Positions 9,249-19,580 of a stretch of 64,000 nucleotides of DNA are shown in pieces. Position 1 is the stretch's first letter; each line of letters opens with the position of its first letter. The position numbers and the translations under genes are program-made. Under the pieces are notes generated by a model. It saw nothing but the letters and a program-made list of their open reading frames with translations. It ran no database searches and was not told the DNA's origin. Source of the stretch: Acidobacteriota bacterium (GTDB lineage: Bacteria; Acidobacteriota; Terriglobia; Bryobacterales; Bryobacteraceae); the NCBI GenBank assembly GCA_018268935.1, contig JAFDVS010000059.1:1-64000 (forward strand), written 5' to 3'.

Positions 9249-11255
9249 ATGCGCCTGCCGCAGCCCATCTCGCCTCGGCCCATGCCGCCCGCCCCCCCGG
9301 GCGACCTCCTGGAAACGTGGAAGGAAATCGCCGCCTATCTCAGCCGGGACGTGCGTACCGTTAAGCGTTGGGAAGACTCCCGCGGACTTCCCGTCCACCG
9401 CCTCCCCGGCGGCCCGAAATCAGCGGTCTACGCCCTGCGATCCGAGGTGGATGCCTGGAGGCAAGGCGCCGGCACTGCCCTCGAAAAGGACGAGCACGCC
9501 GAATCCCCCCGCGGACCGTCTCGGATCCACTGGATTGCCGCCGCAGCCGCCCTTGCCGCCATTGCCGCTCTTGCTCTCTGGCGAGTCGCCGGCACCAGGG
9601 CCACGCCTCTGCCACGCTCCAGCTTCTTGACCAACTACTCCGGACTCGAGTGGTTTGCCGCGTTTTCGCCGGATGGCAAGCAGGTCGCTTTCTCCTGGAA
9701 CGGAGAGCACGAGGACAACGATGACATCTACGTCAAACAGGTGAACCTCGGAAACCCTCTGCGCCTGACCACGCATCCCGCCATGGATTTGAGCCCAGCC
9801 TGGTCGCCGGACGGGCGCTACATCGCTTTCGCGCGCTGGGATATCAGCGCCGCCAAGCTCAAATACTTTGTCATTCCTTCTCTCGGAGGTGTGGAGCGCC
9901 ACATCATCGACGACGCTGTGACCCCCAACGCTCTCGGATTCTTCTTCCCCGTGCTCGCATGGTCGCCGGATGGGAAGCGCTTAATGATGGCTTCCTCCGC
10001 GGCGGGACCCTACAGGCTGATCCTGGTGTCACCGGATACGCGCGAGACCATGCCGCTCACCAGTCCGCCACCCACTTCGCCCGGCGACTGCTGCCCCGCC
10101 GTATCACCGGATGGCCGCGCCCTTGCCTTCCTGCGCGCTTCGGCCGCCCGCACTTACCAACCCATGGTGCTTGAGATTTCCCCCAACGGCGATGCTGTCG
10201 GAGCGCCGCGCAAATTGGAGTCTCCACCCTGCGCAAATCCGTTCTGGTCGGCCGGCTCCAGTGAGTTGTTCTGTGTGGCGGACGGCGAGCAGCGAGTGCT
10301 GTGGCGAATCCCCATTCGAAATCGAGGAGCGGCGCGGCCTGTCCCCTCCATCGGTTTACTGGGTCAGCAGTTCTCCATTACGCCTCGCGGCAACCGGCTG
10401 GTCTACTCGAACCTCTCCTGGGAAGTCGACATCTGGCGCATGAACCTCTCCCATAACGGAGGCAGGTCACGCCTCATCGCCTCCACCGCCGAAGATTTGC
10501 GGCCCGCGTTCTCTCCTGATGGAACTCAACTGGCGTTCTTGTCGAAACGCTCTGGGCATCTGGCCATATGGGTGTCCGACAGCAATGGCGCCAATGCCTC
10601 CGAACTCGCCCGGACCGCGGCGCCGCACGCCCCGTCCTGGTCCCCCGACGGGCAGCAGATTGCCTTCACCTGCCGGACCGGCGAGGGTACGGAAGACATC
10701 TGCACGATCGCCTCCGCGCAAGGAAATTCCCGCCAGCTTACAAAACACCCGGCCCGGGACATCATGCCGCACTGGTCGCACGACGGCCGTTGGATCTACT
10801 TCACCTCCGACCGCGGCGGTTCCTTTCAGATCTGGAAAACTCCGGCCGAAGGTGCCGGCGACGCGGTCCGGGTAACCCAAGGTGGCGGATTTGGAGCGAT
10901 GGAGTCCGCCGATGGCCGCTTTCTCTACTACTCCCGGACAGCCATTTCAGGTTCCGTCTGGCGTGTTCCGGCGCAAGGCGGCGACGAAGTTCCCCTCGAC
11001 GATTCGGTCCGGTCTCTTCGATTGCCGCAGAACTTCGCGGTCGGCAAGCGCGGGATCTATTTCGCCTCTTCACCAGATCCCGCCCGGCAATTCGAACTCC
11101 GGTTCTATTCGTTTGCCACACGAACAGCGGAACCAATTGCCCGAATCGAGGGTGGACTCGGAAACGGCATGGCGCTCTCGCCGGACGGCGAGACGCTTGC
11201 CTTCACCCTGGAGCGCCGGTCCGGCGACCTCGTTATGGTGGAGAATTTCCAGTAA
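9249..11255 (+). CDS. HTH head fused by a membrane helix to a TolB/PD40 propeller
   Basis: A 668-residue protein. Residues 20-75 form a MerR/excisionase-like helix-turn-helix (ETWKEIAAYLSRDVRTVKRW, then SEVDAWRQ). A single membrane helix follows at about 95-115 (WIAAAAALAAIAALALWRVA). The remainder is a beta-propeller of repeated PD40 blades with the FSPDGK, WSPDGR signature. The likely topology is a cytoplasmic DNA-binding head and a periplasmic sensor propeller, a one-component regulator. TAAGGACAC precedes the ATG. The target is unknown; the divergent hydrolase and the downstream genes are candidates. Confidence 0.85.
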   Translation: MRLPQPISPRPMPPAPPGDLLETWKEIAAYLSRDVRTVKRWEDSRGLPVHRLPGGPKSAVYALRSEVDAWRQGAGTALEKDEHAESPRGPSRIHWIAAAAALAAIAALALWRVAGTRATPLPRSSFLTNYSGLEWFAAFSPDGKQVAFSWNGEHEDNDDIYVKQVNLGNPLRLTTHPAMDLSPAWSPDGRYIAFARWDISAAKLKYFVIPSLGGVERHIIDDAVTPNALGFFFPVLAWSPDGKRLMMASSAAGPYRLILVSPDTRETMPLTSPPPTSPGDCCPAVSPDGRALAFLRASAARTYQPMVLEISPNGDAVGAPRKLESPPCANPFWSAGSSELFCVADGEQRVLWRIPIRNRGAARPVPSIGLLGQQFSITPRGNRLVYSNLSWEVDIWRMNLSHNGGRSRLIASTAEDLRPAFSPDGTQLAFLSKRSGHLAIWVSDSNGANASELARTAAPHAPSWSPDGQQIAFTCRTGEGTEDICTIASAQGNSRQLTKHPARDIMPHWSHDGRWIYFTSDRGGSFQIWKTPAEGAGDAVRVTQGGGFGAMESADGRFLYYSRTAISGSVWRVPAQGGDEVPLDDSVRSLRLPQNFAVGKRGIYFASSPDPARQFELRFYSFATRTAEPIARIEGGLGNGMALSPDGETLAFTLERRSGDLVMVENFQ

Positions 11256-11285
11256 GCGAGACCTGCGAAACTGGTAGGCACCCCT

Positions 11286-13364
11286 ATGCAAATCGAAGAT
11301 GCACGCGATCAGGTCGCGCAGGCCGTCGACAACCTCCTCGATATGCGAGACCGCCTCGGCCTCCCCAACCTCACCATCGAGAGCATGCCCGCCTTCCTCG
11401 CCCGCGCCAATAAAGCCAAACTCAAAACCAAAGACAAGCTCCTCATCCTCGACCAGGCCACCCTCATCCTCGAAGAGTTCTACGCCCACCTCCCCTTCAA
11501 ACGCGCCCGCTATGCCGTCGATCCCGTCCAGCGCCTCCGCCTCATCCGCGCCACCCTCGACGAACTCGACGACATGGACTTCCACGCCGAACTCGTCCGC
11601 ACTTTCGCCCGCCTCCGCGATCCACACACCTTCTACGCCTTACCCCACCCCTTCGCCGGCGCCTCCGCCTTCCTCCCCTTCCGCCTCCAGCACTACTACG
11701 ACAAGAGCGGACGGATGCGGTTCCTCATCACCGATGTCATGACCGGCTTCTCCCACGACACCTTCGTCCCCGGGGCCCACGTCACCCACTACAACGGCAT
11801 GCCCGTCGAAGAAGCCGTCTGGCGCGAAACCGGGCTCGATTCCGCCGGCAATGAAGATTCCCAATTCATCCGCGGCCTCAACTCCCTGTTCGGCCGCGCC
11901 CTCGATAACACCGCCCCGCGCGCCGAACACTGGGCCGTCCTCCAGTACCGTGCCGCCGACCCGAAAGACAAACGCGAGTACGGCATCCTCCTCCCCTGGA
12001 ATGTCATGACCGGACTCCGCCTGCCCTCCTCCTCTGGAGGCACGCGTTCCAGCATCTTCACCTCTCAACTGCAAACCAATGAGTCCCGCAAAGCCCTCTG
12101 GGGCTGGGACCAACTCCGCCGCGAGCAATCGGACCCCAAACGGAAATTCGCCAAGAGCAACGACACCAGCCTCCCCAGCAACCTCTCCTTCACCGCCACG
12201 GGCTTCGATGAACTAGACGAAGCCGCCGGCGTCAAACCTTCCTCTCTTCGCGACGGCAAGCGAAAAGACTCCCAATACGGTTACCTCCGGATCCACAGCT
12301 TCTTGATCAACGACACCGATGCCTTCCTCGACGAAGTAAAACGCATCCTCAGTTTCTTCAATACCGCCGCCGGCGACGGCCTCATCCTCGACGTGCGCTC
12401 CAACCCCGGCGGCAACATCCAGGCCGCCGAAGGCTTGCTCCAAATGCTTACCCCGCGCACCATCCAGACCGCGAAATTCCACTTCATCAACTCCAGAGCC
12501 ACCCGTAACATCGCCCTCCAACTCGACCGCCGCGGCAACATACGCGCCGAACAGCAATTCGGTGAATGGAAAGAAGGCCTCATCTCCGCCCTCGCCGAAG
12601 GCAGCCCCCTCACGCCCGGCCGCCCCCTCACTCCCGTCGAGGAAGCCAACAGCATCGGCCAGGTCTACCAGGGCCCCGTCATCCTCTTGATCGATGCGCT
12701 CTCCTATTCCGCCACCGACATCTTCGCCGCCGGCTTCGACGACAACGAGGTCGGCCCCATCCTCGGCGTCGATCGCAACACCGGAGGCGGTGGCGCCAAT
12801 CGCTGGCTCCACAACGAACTCGTCGAAAACACCGGCAACCTCGCCAACCTCCCCCTCACCTGCCTCCCCAACGGCGCCAACATGGGTGTCGCCATTCGCC
12901 GCTCCACTCGCGTCGGACGTAATTTCGGGGCCGCCCTCGAAGATGTCGGCGTCCAATGCCATCCCGATTTCTGGCACAAGCGCACCCGCAACGACCTCGA
13001 AAAAGGCGACTCCGATCTGCTCGCCAATGCCTGCTCCATCCTCGCCGAGCGGCCTTCCTTCTGGCTCCGCATCGATGAGGCCAAGATCAAAGGAAAATTC
13101 GTTCGAGCCGTCTTCCAGTGCATCGGCATCGATCGCGTTGAGTGCTACATCAACGGCCTCCCTCAATTCACCATTTCCATCCAACGCGACAAGCAAAAGG
13201 AAGCCGAAAACCGCATCATGCCCATTCCGGTGGAAGCCGACATCTCCACTGAAGCTCTGCTCAATCCGCCCTCACGCCTCACCCTCAAAGGCTACACATT
13301 CATCGAAACTGACGACGAAGACACCATCCGCCTTGTCGCCGCCAACGATTTCCTGTTCGAATAA
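11286..13364 (+). CDS. S41-family (C-terminal processing) peptidase
   Basis: A 692-residue protein with a helical N-terminal region, then an S41 core: GLILDVRSNPGGNIQAAEGL for the strand with the conserved RxNPGG, and VILLIDALSYSATDIFAAGF near residues 463-482 holding the presumed catalytic serine. The C-terminal 150 residues after the core are not recognised. I see no signal peptide, so it may be cytoplasmic, closer in that respect to tricorn-like members. It lies 30 bp after the propeller gene and 9 bp before the kinase gene, suggesting one operon. Confidence 0.8.
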   Translation: MQIEDARDQVAQAVDNLLDMRDRLGLPNLTIESMPAFLARANKAKLKTKDKLLILDQATLILEEFYAHLPFKRARYAVDPVQRLRLIRATLDELDDMDFHAELVRTFARLRDPHTFYALPHPFAGASAFLPFRLQHYYDKSGRMRFLITDVMTGFSHDTFVPGAHVTHYNGMPVEEAVWRETGLDSAGNEDSQFIRGLNSLFGRALDNTAPRAEHWAVLQYRAADPKDKREYGILLPWNVMTGLRLPSSSGGTRSSIFTSQLQTNESRKALWGWDQLRREQSDPKRKFAKSNDTSLPSNLSFTATGFDELDEAAGVKPSSLRDGKRKDSQYGYLRIHSFLINDTDAFLDEVKRILSFFNTAAGDGLILDVRSNPGGNIQAAEGLLQMLTPRTIQTAKFHFINSRATRNIALQLDRRGNIRAEQQFGEWKEGLISALAEGSPLTPGRPLTPVEEANSIGQVYQGPVILLIDALSYSATDIFAAGFDDNEVGPILGVDRNTGGGGANRWLHNELVENTGNLANLPLTCLPNGANMGVAIRRSTRVGRNFGAALEDVGVQCHPDFWHKRTRNDLEKGDSDLLANACSILAERPSFWLRIDEAKIKGKFVRAVFQCIGIDRVECYINGLPQFTISIQRDKQKEAENRIMPIPVEADISTEALLNPPSRLTLKGYTFIETDDEDTIRLVAANDFLFE

Positions 13365-13373
13365 GAAGATCGG

Positions 13374-15899
13374 ATGATCGGCGAAACCATCTCCCACTAC
13401 CGCATCCTCTCCAAACTCGGCGAGGGCGGCATGGGCATCGTCTACCTCGCCGAAGACACCAAACTCCAGCGCAACGTCGCCCTCAAGTTCCTCTCCACCG
13501 ACGAAGTCCGCCCCGAAGACCGCGAGCGCTTCCTCCGCGAAGCCCGCTCCGCCGCCACCATCCAACATCCCAACGTCTGCCCCATCCATGCAGTCGAAGA
13601 GGAAGACGGGCGCCTCTTCTTCGCCATGGCCTACATCAAGGGCCGCACCATTCGCCAACTCCTCGATAACGGCCCACTCCCCGCCGAACGCGCCGTCGAA
13701 CTCGCCCTCCAGATCGCCGCCGGACTCTCCGCCGCCCACCACCAGGGCGTCGTCCACCGCGACATCAAATCCGGCAACGTCATCGTCGATGAGCACGGCA
13801 ACGCCATCATCCTCGACTTCGGCCTCGCCACCCACGCCTCCGCCGAACGCATCACCCGCTCCGGCAAACGCGTCGGCACCCCCGCCTACATGTCCCCCGA
13901 GCAAATCCAATCCGCCGATGTCGACCACCGCACCGACCTCTGGTCCCTCGGCGTCCTCCTCTTCGAAATGCTCACCGGCCGCCCCCCCTTCCGCGAAGAC
14001 GGCTCCTTCAGCGTCCTCTTCTCCATCGTCCAGGACACGCCGCCCAAACTCCGTCAACTCCGCCCCGATCTCCCGCAAGACCTCGAAGAAATCGTCTCCC
14101 GCTGCCTCGCCAAAAATCCTAAGGAGCGCTGGCAGAACGCCGCCCAACTCGCCGCCGCCCTCCGCCGTCTCCGTTCTTCACTCCCCGATCTCGACGCTAC
14201 CGTCGTAGTCACCCCCATCCCCACCAAGCCCCGCCGCACCCACATCATCGTTGCCATTGCAGGCGTCGCCCTACTCCTCGTTATCGCCGCTCTCGCCTGG
14301 CGCAACTTCACCCCTCGCTCCACACTCCCTACACAGAAACACCTCGCCATCCTCCCCTTCACCATCATCGGCAACGACGAAGAACTCCGCGCCATCGCCG
14401 ACGGCCTCGTCGAATCCGTAACCGCGCAACTCACCCAGGTGGAGCAATTCCAATCCCAATTCGCCGTCGTCCCCCCTTCCGAAATCCGCACCCGCAAAAT
14501 CGAGAGCGCCGAACAAGCCCGCCGCATTCACGGCGCCAACCTCGTCATCACCGGCAGCGCCCAGCGTCTCGCCAAACGCATTCAACTCAACCTCACCCTC
14601 ATCGACACCGCCACACTCCGTCAAATCGCCGCCCGCACCATCGACGCCTCCGACTCCCAAACCACCACCCTCCGCGACAACACCGTCTCCGCCACGCTCC
14701 GCCTCCTCGATCTCCGCCAAGCCTCAACAAACCGCAACGAAACGCAGATCAACGCCGGTGCCCAAACAGACTACCTCAAAGGGCGAGGCTTCATGGCCCG
14801 CATTGACGTTCATGGCAACATCGACAAGGCCATCGCCAGCTTTGAATCCGCCACGCGGATCGACCCCAACTATGCCCTCGCCTATGCCGCGCTCGGCGAA
14901 GCCTACGGAGTCAAGGCGCGCGTCGAAAACGACCCGCAGTTGAGCGCCAAAGCCATCGACAACGCCCAAAAGGCCGTCGACCTCATGCCCGATTCCGTCA
15001 CCATACTGGCCAAACTCGGTGACTTGCTCATCAGAAACGCCAGAACCGAGGAAGGCGTCGCCATCCTCCGCAAAGCCCAACAACTCGACCCCCGCAACGC
15101 AGATGTCTCCATTGCTCTTGGCACTTACTTCATGAACGCGGGCAAATTCCCCGAAGCCGAAGCTGCCTTCAAGCAGGCCGTCACCAGACGCCCCATCAAT
15201 TGGTATGGCCACCTCATGCTTGGCTTCCTCCTCACCGGCCGCGGCCGCTTCCCCGAAGCCCGCACAGCCTACGAACAGGCCCTCAAGCTGACCCCCGATA
15301 ACGAGATGGTGCTCCTCAACCTCGCCTCCCTCGATATGAGGCAAGGCCGCTATGCGCCCGCCGAAGATCTCCTCCGCCGCGCCCTCCGCTTCGCCCAAAC
15401 CGCTCGCACGTTCGCCGCTCTCGGCCTCGCCCTCTACTACCAGCACAAGTTCGAACCAGCAGCCGCGGCCCTCGAATCCGCCATCGACCTCGATCCCGCC
15501 CGCTACGCCATCTGGGGGAACCTCGGCACCATCTACCGCCGCCTTCCCAATACCCAGGGCCGCGCCGAAGCCGCGTTCCACAAAGCTGTCGAACTCGCGG
15601 AAAAGGAACTTTCCCTACGCCCCGATGACCACCGCGTCCGCGCCAACCTCGCCGAGTATTGGGCCAAGCTTTCCAACCCCACCAAAGCCCTCGCCCTCAT
15701 TCAAACCATCCCACCGCCCGCTCGCCGGCCCTATATGGGCCGCATCGCACTCACCTACGAATTAGTCGGAATGCGCCCAGAAGCCATCAACACCGTCCGC
15801 ACCCTCCTTGCCGACCGCCACGAACTCGCCGAAATCAGGGACGACCCAGACTTCGAAAAGCTCTGGGCCGACCCTGCATTTCAAGCTGCCGTGCGATAA
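13374..15899 (+). CDS. Transmembrane Ser/Thr protein kinase with TPR tail
   Basis: An 841-residue protein. The PknB/Hanks-type kinase domain spans about residues 9-270: glycine loop LGEGGMGIVY, catalytic loop HRDIKSGN, LDFGLA, and GTPAYMSPEQ. A membrane helix lies at about 290-311 (HIIVAIAGVALLLVIAALAW). A FlgO-like domain follows (KHLAILPFTIIGNDEELRAI), then roughly ten TPR repeats to the C-terminus. All catalytic residues are present, so it should be active. The outside TPR array probably senses or scaffolds. It starts 9 nt after the S41 peptidase stop. Confidence 0.92.
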   Translation: MIGETISHYRILSKLGEGGMGIVYLAEDTKLQRNVALKFLSTDEVRPEDRERFLREARSAATIQHPNVCPIHAVEEEDGRLFFAMAYIKGRTIRQLLDNGPLPAERAVELALQIAAGLSAAHHQGVVHRDIKSGNVIVDEHGNAIILDFGLATHASAERITRSGKRVGTPAYMSPEQIQSADVDHRTDLWSLGVLLFEMLTGRPPFREDGSFSVLFSIVQDTPPKLRQLRPDLPQDLEEIVSRCLAKNPKERWQNAAQLAAALRRLRSSLPDLDATVVVTPIPTKPRRTHIIVAIAGVALLLVIAALAWRNFTPRSTLPTQKHLAILPFTIIGNDEELRAIADGLVESVTAQLTQVEQFQSQFAVVPPSEIRTRKIESAEQARRIHGANLVITGSAQRLAKRIQLNLTLIDTATLRQIAARTIDASDSQTTTLRDNTVSATLRLLDLRQASTNRNETQINAGAQTDYLKGRGFMARIDVHGNIDKAIASFESATRIDPNYALAYAALGEAYGVKARVENDPQLSAKAIDNAQKAVDLMPDSVTILAKLGDLLIRNARTEEGVAILRKAQQLDPRNADVSIALGTYFMNAGKFPEAEAAFKQAVTRRPINWYGHLMLGFLLTGRGRFPEARTAYEQALKLTPDNEMVLLNLASLDMRQGRYAPAEDLLRRALRFAQTARTFAALGLALYYQHKFEPAAAALESAIDLDPARYAIWGNLGTIYRRLPNTQGRAEAAFHKAVELAEKELSLRPDDHRVRANLAEYWAKLSNPTKALALIQTIPPPARRPYMGRIALTYELVGMRPEAINTVRTLLADRHELAEIRDDPDFEKLWADPAFQAAVR

Positions 15900-15905
15900 G
15901 CCTGC

Positions 15906-16094
15906 CTAGGCTTTCGTCCCTCCCGATGGATCCGTCGTCTCCGGAAAATCCGGCCCCACCGACGTCTTCGGAAACGCCTGCATCAACACCCGCACCGCCT
16001 CCGCCACCAGCTTCTTCGCCTTCCTCGGATTCGTCGGCCGCACCGCCAGCGCTTCCTTCAACAGCTTCTGTGCCTCTTTAATAATCGGCTCCAT
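15906..16094 (-). CDS. Small hypothetical protein
   Basis: A 62-residue acidic-basic helical protein (MEPIIKEAQKLLKEALAV, then NPRKAKKLVAEAVRVLMQA) with a proline-rich end. GGAGAGTG lies at the right distance before the ATG, which supports translation. It has no signal peptide and I do not recognise a family; the two similar helices suggest one helical hairpin, TPR-like. It sits convergent to the kinase gene and divergent from the first receptor gene. Confidence 0.55.
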   Translation of the reverse strand: MEPIIKEAQKLLKEALAVRPTNPRKAKKLVAEAVRVLMQAFPKTSVGPDFPETTDPSGGTKA

Positions 16095-16257
16095 GCTTCA
16101 CTCTCCTTCATCGGAAAAAATTCGCGAACACACCGCGTCCGCTCACATCAGCCGATTATGCGCGCCTCCCCCCACTCACGCAAGTAAATTCCAACGCGCC
16201 CCACCCAAATTGATATATGCTGTCCCCAGCAAAGCTAAACCACCAGAGGGGTTCGCC

Positions 16258-19200
16258 ATGTTCGCATCCGTTCGTTCCTTACTTCTCGTTACACTTGCCG
16301 CCGGCGCCATCTACGCCCAATCCAACGGTGCCGTCACCGGCGCCGTCCAGGATTCCTCCGGCGCATTCATCCCCGGCGCTGAAATCCAGGTCGCCAATCA
16401 GCTCACCGGGCTCCAGTTCACCGCCACCAGCGACGACGCCGGCCGCTTTCTCGTTCAACGCCTCCCCGTCGGCGAGTACAAACTCACCGCCCGCCGCGAC
16501 GGCTTCCAGCAGTTCGTCACCGAGCAGTTCCGCCTCGACGCCGATCAAACCCGCACCATCGCCGTCACCCTCGCCCTCGGCAACACCACCGAGTCCGTCA
16601 CCGTCACCGGAGCCGTCTCTCAGGTCGACACCGTCAGCGGCACCATCCGCCAGGTCGTCGATGAACGCCGCATCACCGAACTCCCCTTGAACGGCCGCAA
16701 CCCCGTCCAACTCGTCCTCCTCGTCCCCGGCGCAGTCCAGTCCAACAACAATTCCCTCTCCCAAAACAACGGCATCTCCGTCAACGGCGCCCGCGGCACT
16801 TCCACCAACTACATGCTTGACGGCGGCGACAACAACGACCCCCAGGAAGGCGGCTCCGCCGTCACCCCCAACCCCGACGCCCTCGAAGAATTTTCCGTAC
16901 TCACCAACAATTTCTCCGCCGAATACGGCCGCAACGCCGGTGCCATCGTCAACGCCGTCACCAAGTCCGGCACCAATCAGTTCCACGGCTCCGCCTTCGA
17001 ATTCCTCCGCAACGACGCCCTCGATTCCCGCAGCTTCTTCGCCATCTCCAAAGGCAAGCTCCGCCGCAATCAGTACGGCGGCAGCTTCGGCGGCCCCGCC
17101 ATCAAGAACAAAGCCTTCTTCTTCGGCTCCTATGAAGGCGTGAAACAAAGACAGGGGGAAACGTTTTCCTCGCTCGTCGTCCCCACCGAAGCCGAACGCC
17201 GCGGCGATTTCACCGCCTCCACCCAAAAGCCTCGCGACCCCAATAACAACAACACCCTCTTCCCCAACTCCCTCATTCCCGCCACCCGCTTCGATCCCGC
17301 CGCCCTCAAATTCATGGAGCTCCTCCAGATCCCGCTCCCCAACGCCTCCGGCCAGCGCCACATTTTCAATCGCCCCAATAACAACGACACCGGCCAGTAC
17401 CTCGCCCGCGGCGATTACAGCCTCTCCGCCAGCCAGCGCCTCACCGGCCGCGTCTTCGAAACTTCTTCCACCGAGTTTCTCACCGCCGGCCTCCCCGTCC
17501 TCACCTCCGACGTCAAATTCGATACCTGGAACATCGGCGGCCAGCACACTTGGACCATCACGCCCTCCCTCCTCGGCATCGGCCAGTACACCTGGAATCA
17601 ATCCATCATTGACCGCGGCCCCCTCCCCGTCGGCTCTGGCGCCGGCGTCTCCTATCAGGACATGGGCGTCAAAGTGAATAAAGGCGGCACCGAAGCCCTC
17701 GGCAAGGACCTCATCCCCCAATACCGCGGCCAGGTCAACGGCTACTGGAATCCCAACCAGGACAACCTCGTCCGCATCGACCGCGGCTCGCACCAGGCCA
17801 CCTACGCCATGACCTACAATCGCGGCGCGCACCTCCTCAAATGGGGCGCCGAATATCGCACCACCAAGTCCGACCGCGTCACCGCCAACGGCGTCGATCC
17901 GCAATTCACCTTCAACGGCCAGATCAGCGGCAACGCCTTCTCCGACTTCTTAATCGGACGCCCCTTCTCCATGACCCAGGGCTCCGTCCGCATCAACCGC
18001 ATCCGCTCCCAAACCTACAACCTCTACTTTCAGGATGACTGGAAGGTCCACCAGCACCTCAGCCTCAACTTCGGCGTCCGCTACGAACCGATGTACCCCT
18101 ACTATTCCGCCGACGACGAGCTCACCGCCTTCCGTGCCGGCCAGCAGTCCACCGTCTATCCCTCCGCCCCTCTCGGCCTCCTCTACGCGGGCGACAACGG
18201 CATCCCCCGCGGCGGCACCAAAAACGACCTCAACAACTTCGCCCCCCGCATCGGCCTCGCCTGGAGCCCCTTCGGCAGCAAGAAGACCTCGGTCCGCGCC
18301 GCCTACGGTGTTTTCTACGATGTGATGAAATTCCACACCGTCAGCCACTTCGTCAATTCCCCGCCATACTCCCTCCAGATCACCCTCAACACCCCGCGCA
18401 GTTTCTCCGATCCCTACGCAGGCCAGGTCAATCCGTTCCCCTACGCTCCCCCCGCCACCGACGCCGAGCGCGCCCGCTACACCTTCCTGAAGCCCGTCAC
18501 CATCGGCCTCTCCCCCAATGCCGACCAGGCCGCGCCATACATCCAGCAATGGAATCTCAACATCCAGCGTGAACTCGCCCGCGACTACCTCCTCACCGTC
18601 GCCTACATCGGCACCAAAGGCACGCGCCTGCAGCTCCGTAACGAACTCAACCCCGCCCTCTTCCGCGCCGGCGCCACCGCCGGCAACGTCAACGCCCGCC
18701 GCATCTACACCGACTTCGCCAGCATCATCGACTACCAGACAGTCATCAACTCCACCTACAACGCCCTCCAGATCACCCTCAACAAGCGTCTCAGCAAAGG
18801 GCTCAGCATGCTTGCCGCCTACACCTACAGCCGTTCCATCGATGGCAGCTCCCTCGAAGTTGACGGCTTCAACGGCCAGGACCCACGCAACCTCCGCGCC
18901 GACAAAGGTCTCTCCGACTTCGACCTCCGCCAGCGCTTCATTTCCTCGTTCATCTACGAACTCCCCGGCCCCAAATCCGGCCTCGCCCGAGCCGTCCTCG
19001 GCGGCTGGCAGACCAATGGCATCCTCAACATCCAATCCGGCGGCAATTTCAACGTCGCCAGCGGCCAGGACCGCGCCCTCTCCGGCGGCGGCACCCAACG
19101 CCCCAATCTCGTAGGCAACCCCTACCTCGACACAGGCCGCAGCCGCGACGAGCTTCTCAATCAATACTTCAATCCCGCTGCCTTCGCCCTCCCAGCCCTC

Positions 19201-19449
19201 GGCGAGTACGGCAATTCCGGCCGCAACACCATGATCGGACCCGGCCGCTGGAACCTCGACTTCGCCCTCTTCAAAGGCTTCCAGCTCCGCGAGCACATGA
19301 AACTACATTTCCGCTGGGAAATGTTTAACGCCGTCAACCACGCCAACCTCGGCAACCCCCGCTCCAACATCAGCGCCGCCAACCCCGGCCGCATCGACTC
19401 CACCTCCGGCGGCCGAGTCATGCAACTAGGCCTCCGCCTCGTCTTCTAA
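16258..19449 (+). CDS. Oar-like TonB-dependent outer-membrane receptor
   Basis: A 1063-residue outer-membrane protein. The ATG at 16258 has AGAGGGG upstream and starts a signal peptide (MFASVRSLLLVTLAAGAIYA). Residues 20-110 are a carboxypeptidase-regulatory-like domain (GAVTGAVQDSSGAFIPGAEI). A plug domain follows with LNGRNPVQLVLLVPGAVQ and the FSAEYGRNAGAIVNAVTKSG segment, then a long barrel ending in the aromatic LGLRLVF. This is the Oar/TonB-dependent receptor type expanded in Acidobacteria for large substrates. The substrate is unknown. Confidence 0.92.
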   Translation: MFASVRSLLLVTLAAGAIYAQSNGAVTGAVQDSSGAFIPGAEIQVANQLTGLQFTATSDDAGRFLVQRLPVGEYKLTARRDGFQQFVTEQFRLDADQTRTIAVTLALGNTTESVTVTGAVSQVDTVSGTIRQVVDERRITELPLNGRNPVQLVLLVPGAVQSNNNSLSQNNGISVNGARGTSTNYMLDGGDNNDPQEGGSAVTPNPDALEEFSVLTNNFSAEYGRNAGAIVNAVTKSGTNQFHGSAFEFLRNDALDSRSFFAISKGKLRRNQYGGSFGGPAIKNKAFFFGSYEGVKQRQGETFSSLVVPTEAERRGDFTASTQKPRDPNNNNTLFPNSLIPATRFDPAALKFMELLQIPLPNASGQRHIFNRPNNNDTGQYLARGDYSLSASQRLTGRVFETSSTEFLTAGLPVLTSDVKFDTWNIGGQHTWTITPSLLGIGQYTWNQSIIDRGPLPVGSGAGVSYQDMGVKVNKGGTEALGKDLIPQYRGQVNGYWNPNQDNLVRIDRGSHQATYAMTYNRGAHLLKWGAEYRTTKSDRVTANGVDPQFTFNGQISGNAFSDFLIGRPFSMTQGSVRINRIRSQTYNLYFQDDWKVHQHLSLNFGVRYEPMYPYYSADDELTAFRAGQQSTVYPSAPLGLLYAGDNGIPRGGTKNDLNNFAPRIGLAWSPFGSKKTSVRAAYGVFYDVMKFHTVSHFVNSPPYSLQITLNTPRSFSDPYAGQVNPFPYAPPATDAERARYTFLKPVTIGLSPNADQAAPYIQQWNLNIQRELARDYLLTVAYIGTKGTRLQLRNELNPALFRAGATAGNVNARRIYTDFASIIDYQTVINSTYNALQITLNKRLSKGLSMLAAYTYSRSIDGSSLEVDGFNGQDPRNLRADKGLSDFDLRQRFISSFIYELPGPKSGLARAVLGGWQTNGILNIQSGGNFNVASGQDRALSGGGTQRPNLVGNPYLDTGRSRDELLNQYFNPAAFALPALGEYGNSGRNTMIGPGRWNLDFALFKGFQLREHMKLHFRWEMFNAVNHANLGNPRSNISAANPGRIDSTSGGRVMQLGLRLVF

Positions 19450-19458
19450 AAATGGTGG

Positions 19459-19500
19459 CGGCGGGCCTCCAGGCCGGTCGCAGTGCAGGCTTGCCTGCAC
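19459..19500. repeat. Palindromic repeat copy and adjacent hairpin
   Basis: Just after the receptor stop, 19461-19475 carries the GCGGGCCTCCAGGCC core also found at 32147 and 32938 (a diverged copy is at 30809). Immediately after, 19483-19490 and 19493-19500 (GTGCAGGC / GCCTGCAC) form a perfect 8-bp stem with a 2-nt loop. No T-run follows, so this is more REP-like than a classical terminator, although it could still end or stabilise the receptor mRNA. Confidence 0.6.
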
Positions 19501-19580
19501 AAAGACTAACTTCGTTCTGACTTCTCCCGCGCCGCCTCCGCTACAATGGGCCATAGTCTGAAAGCCGGGGCCGATCCATC

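Noticed and set aside
12213..13196. Minus-strand open frame opposite the S41 peptidase
   Set aside because: Gly/Glu/Asp-rich shadow translation without motifs.
17950..19296. Long minus-strand open frame within the first receptor gene
   Set aside because: Low-complexity Gly/Glu/Val/Ala translation typical of antisense in GCC/CTC-rich genes; the receptor frame has clear domains.
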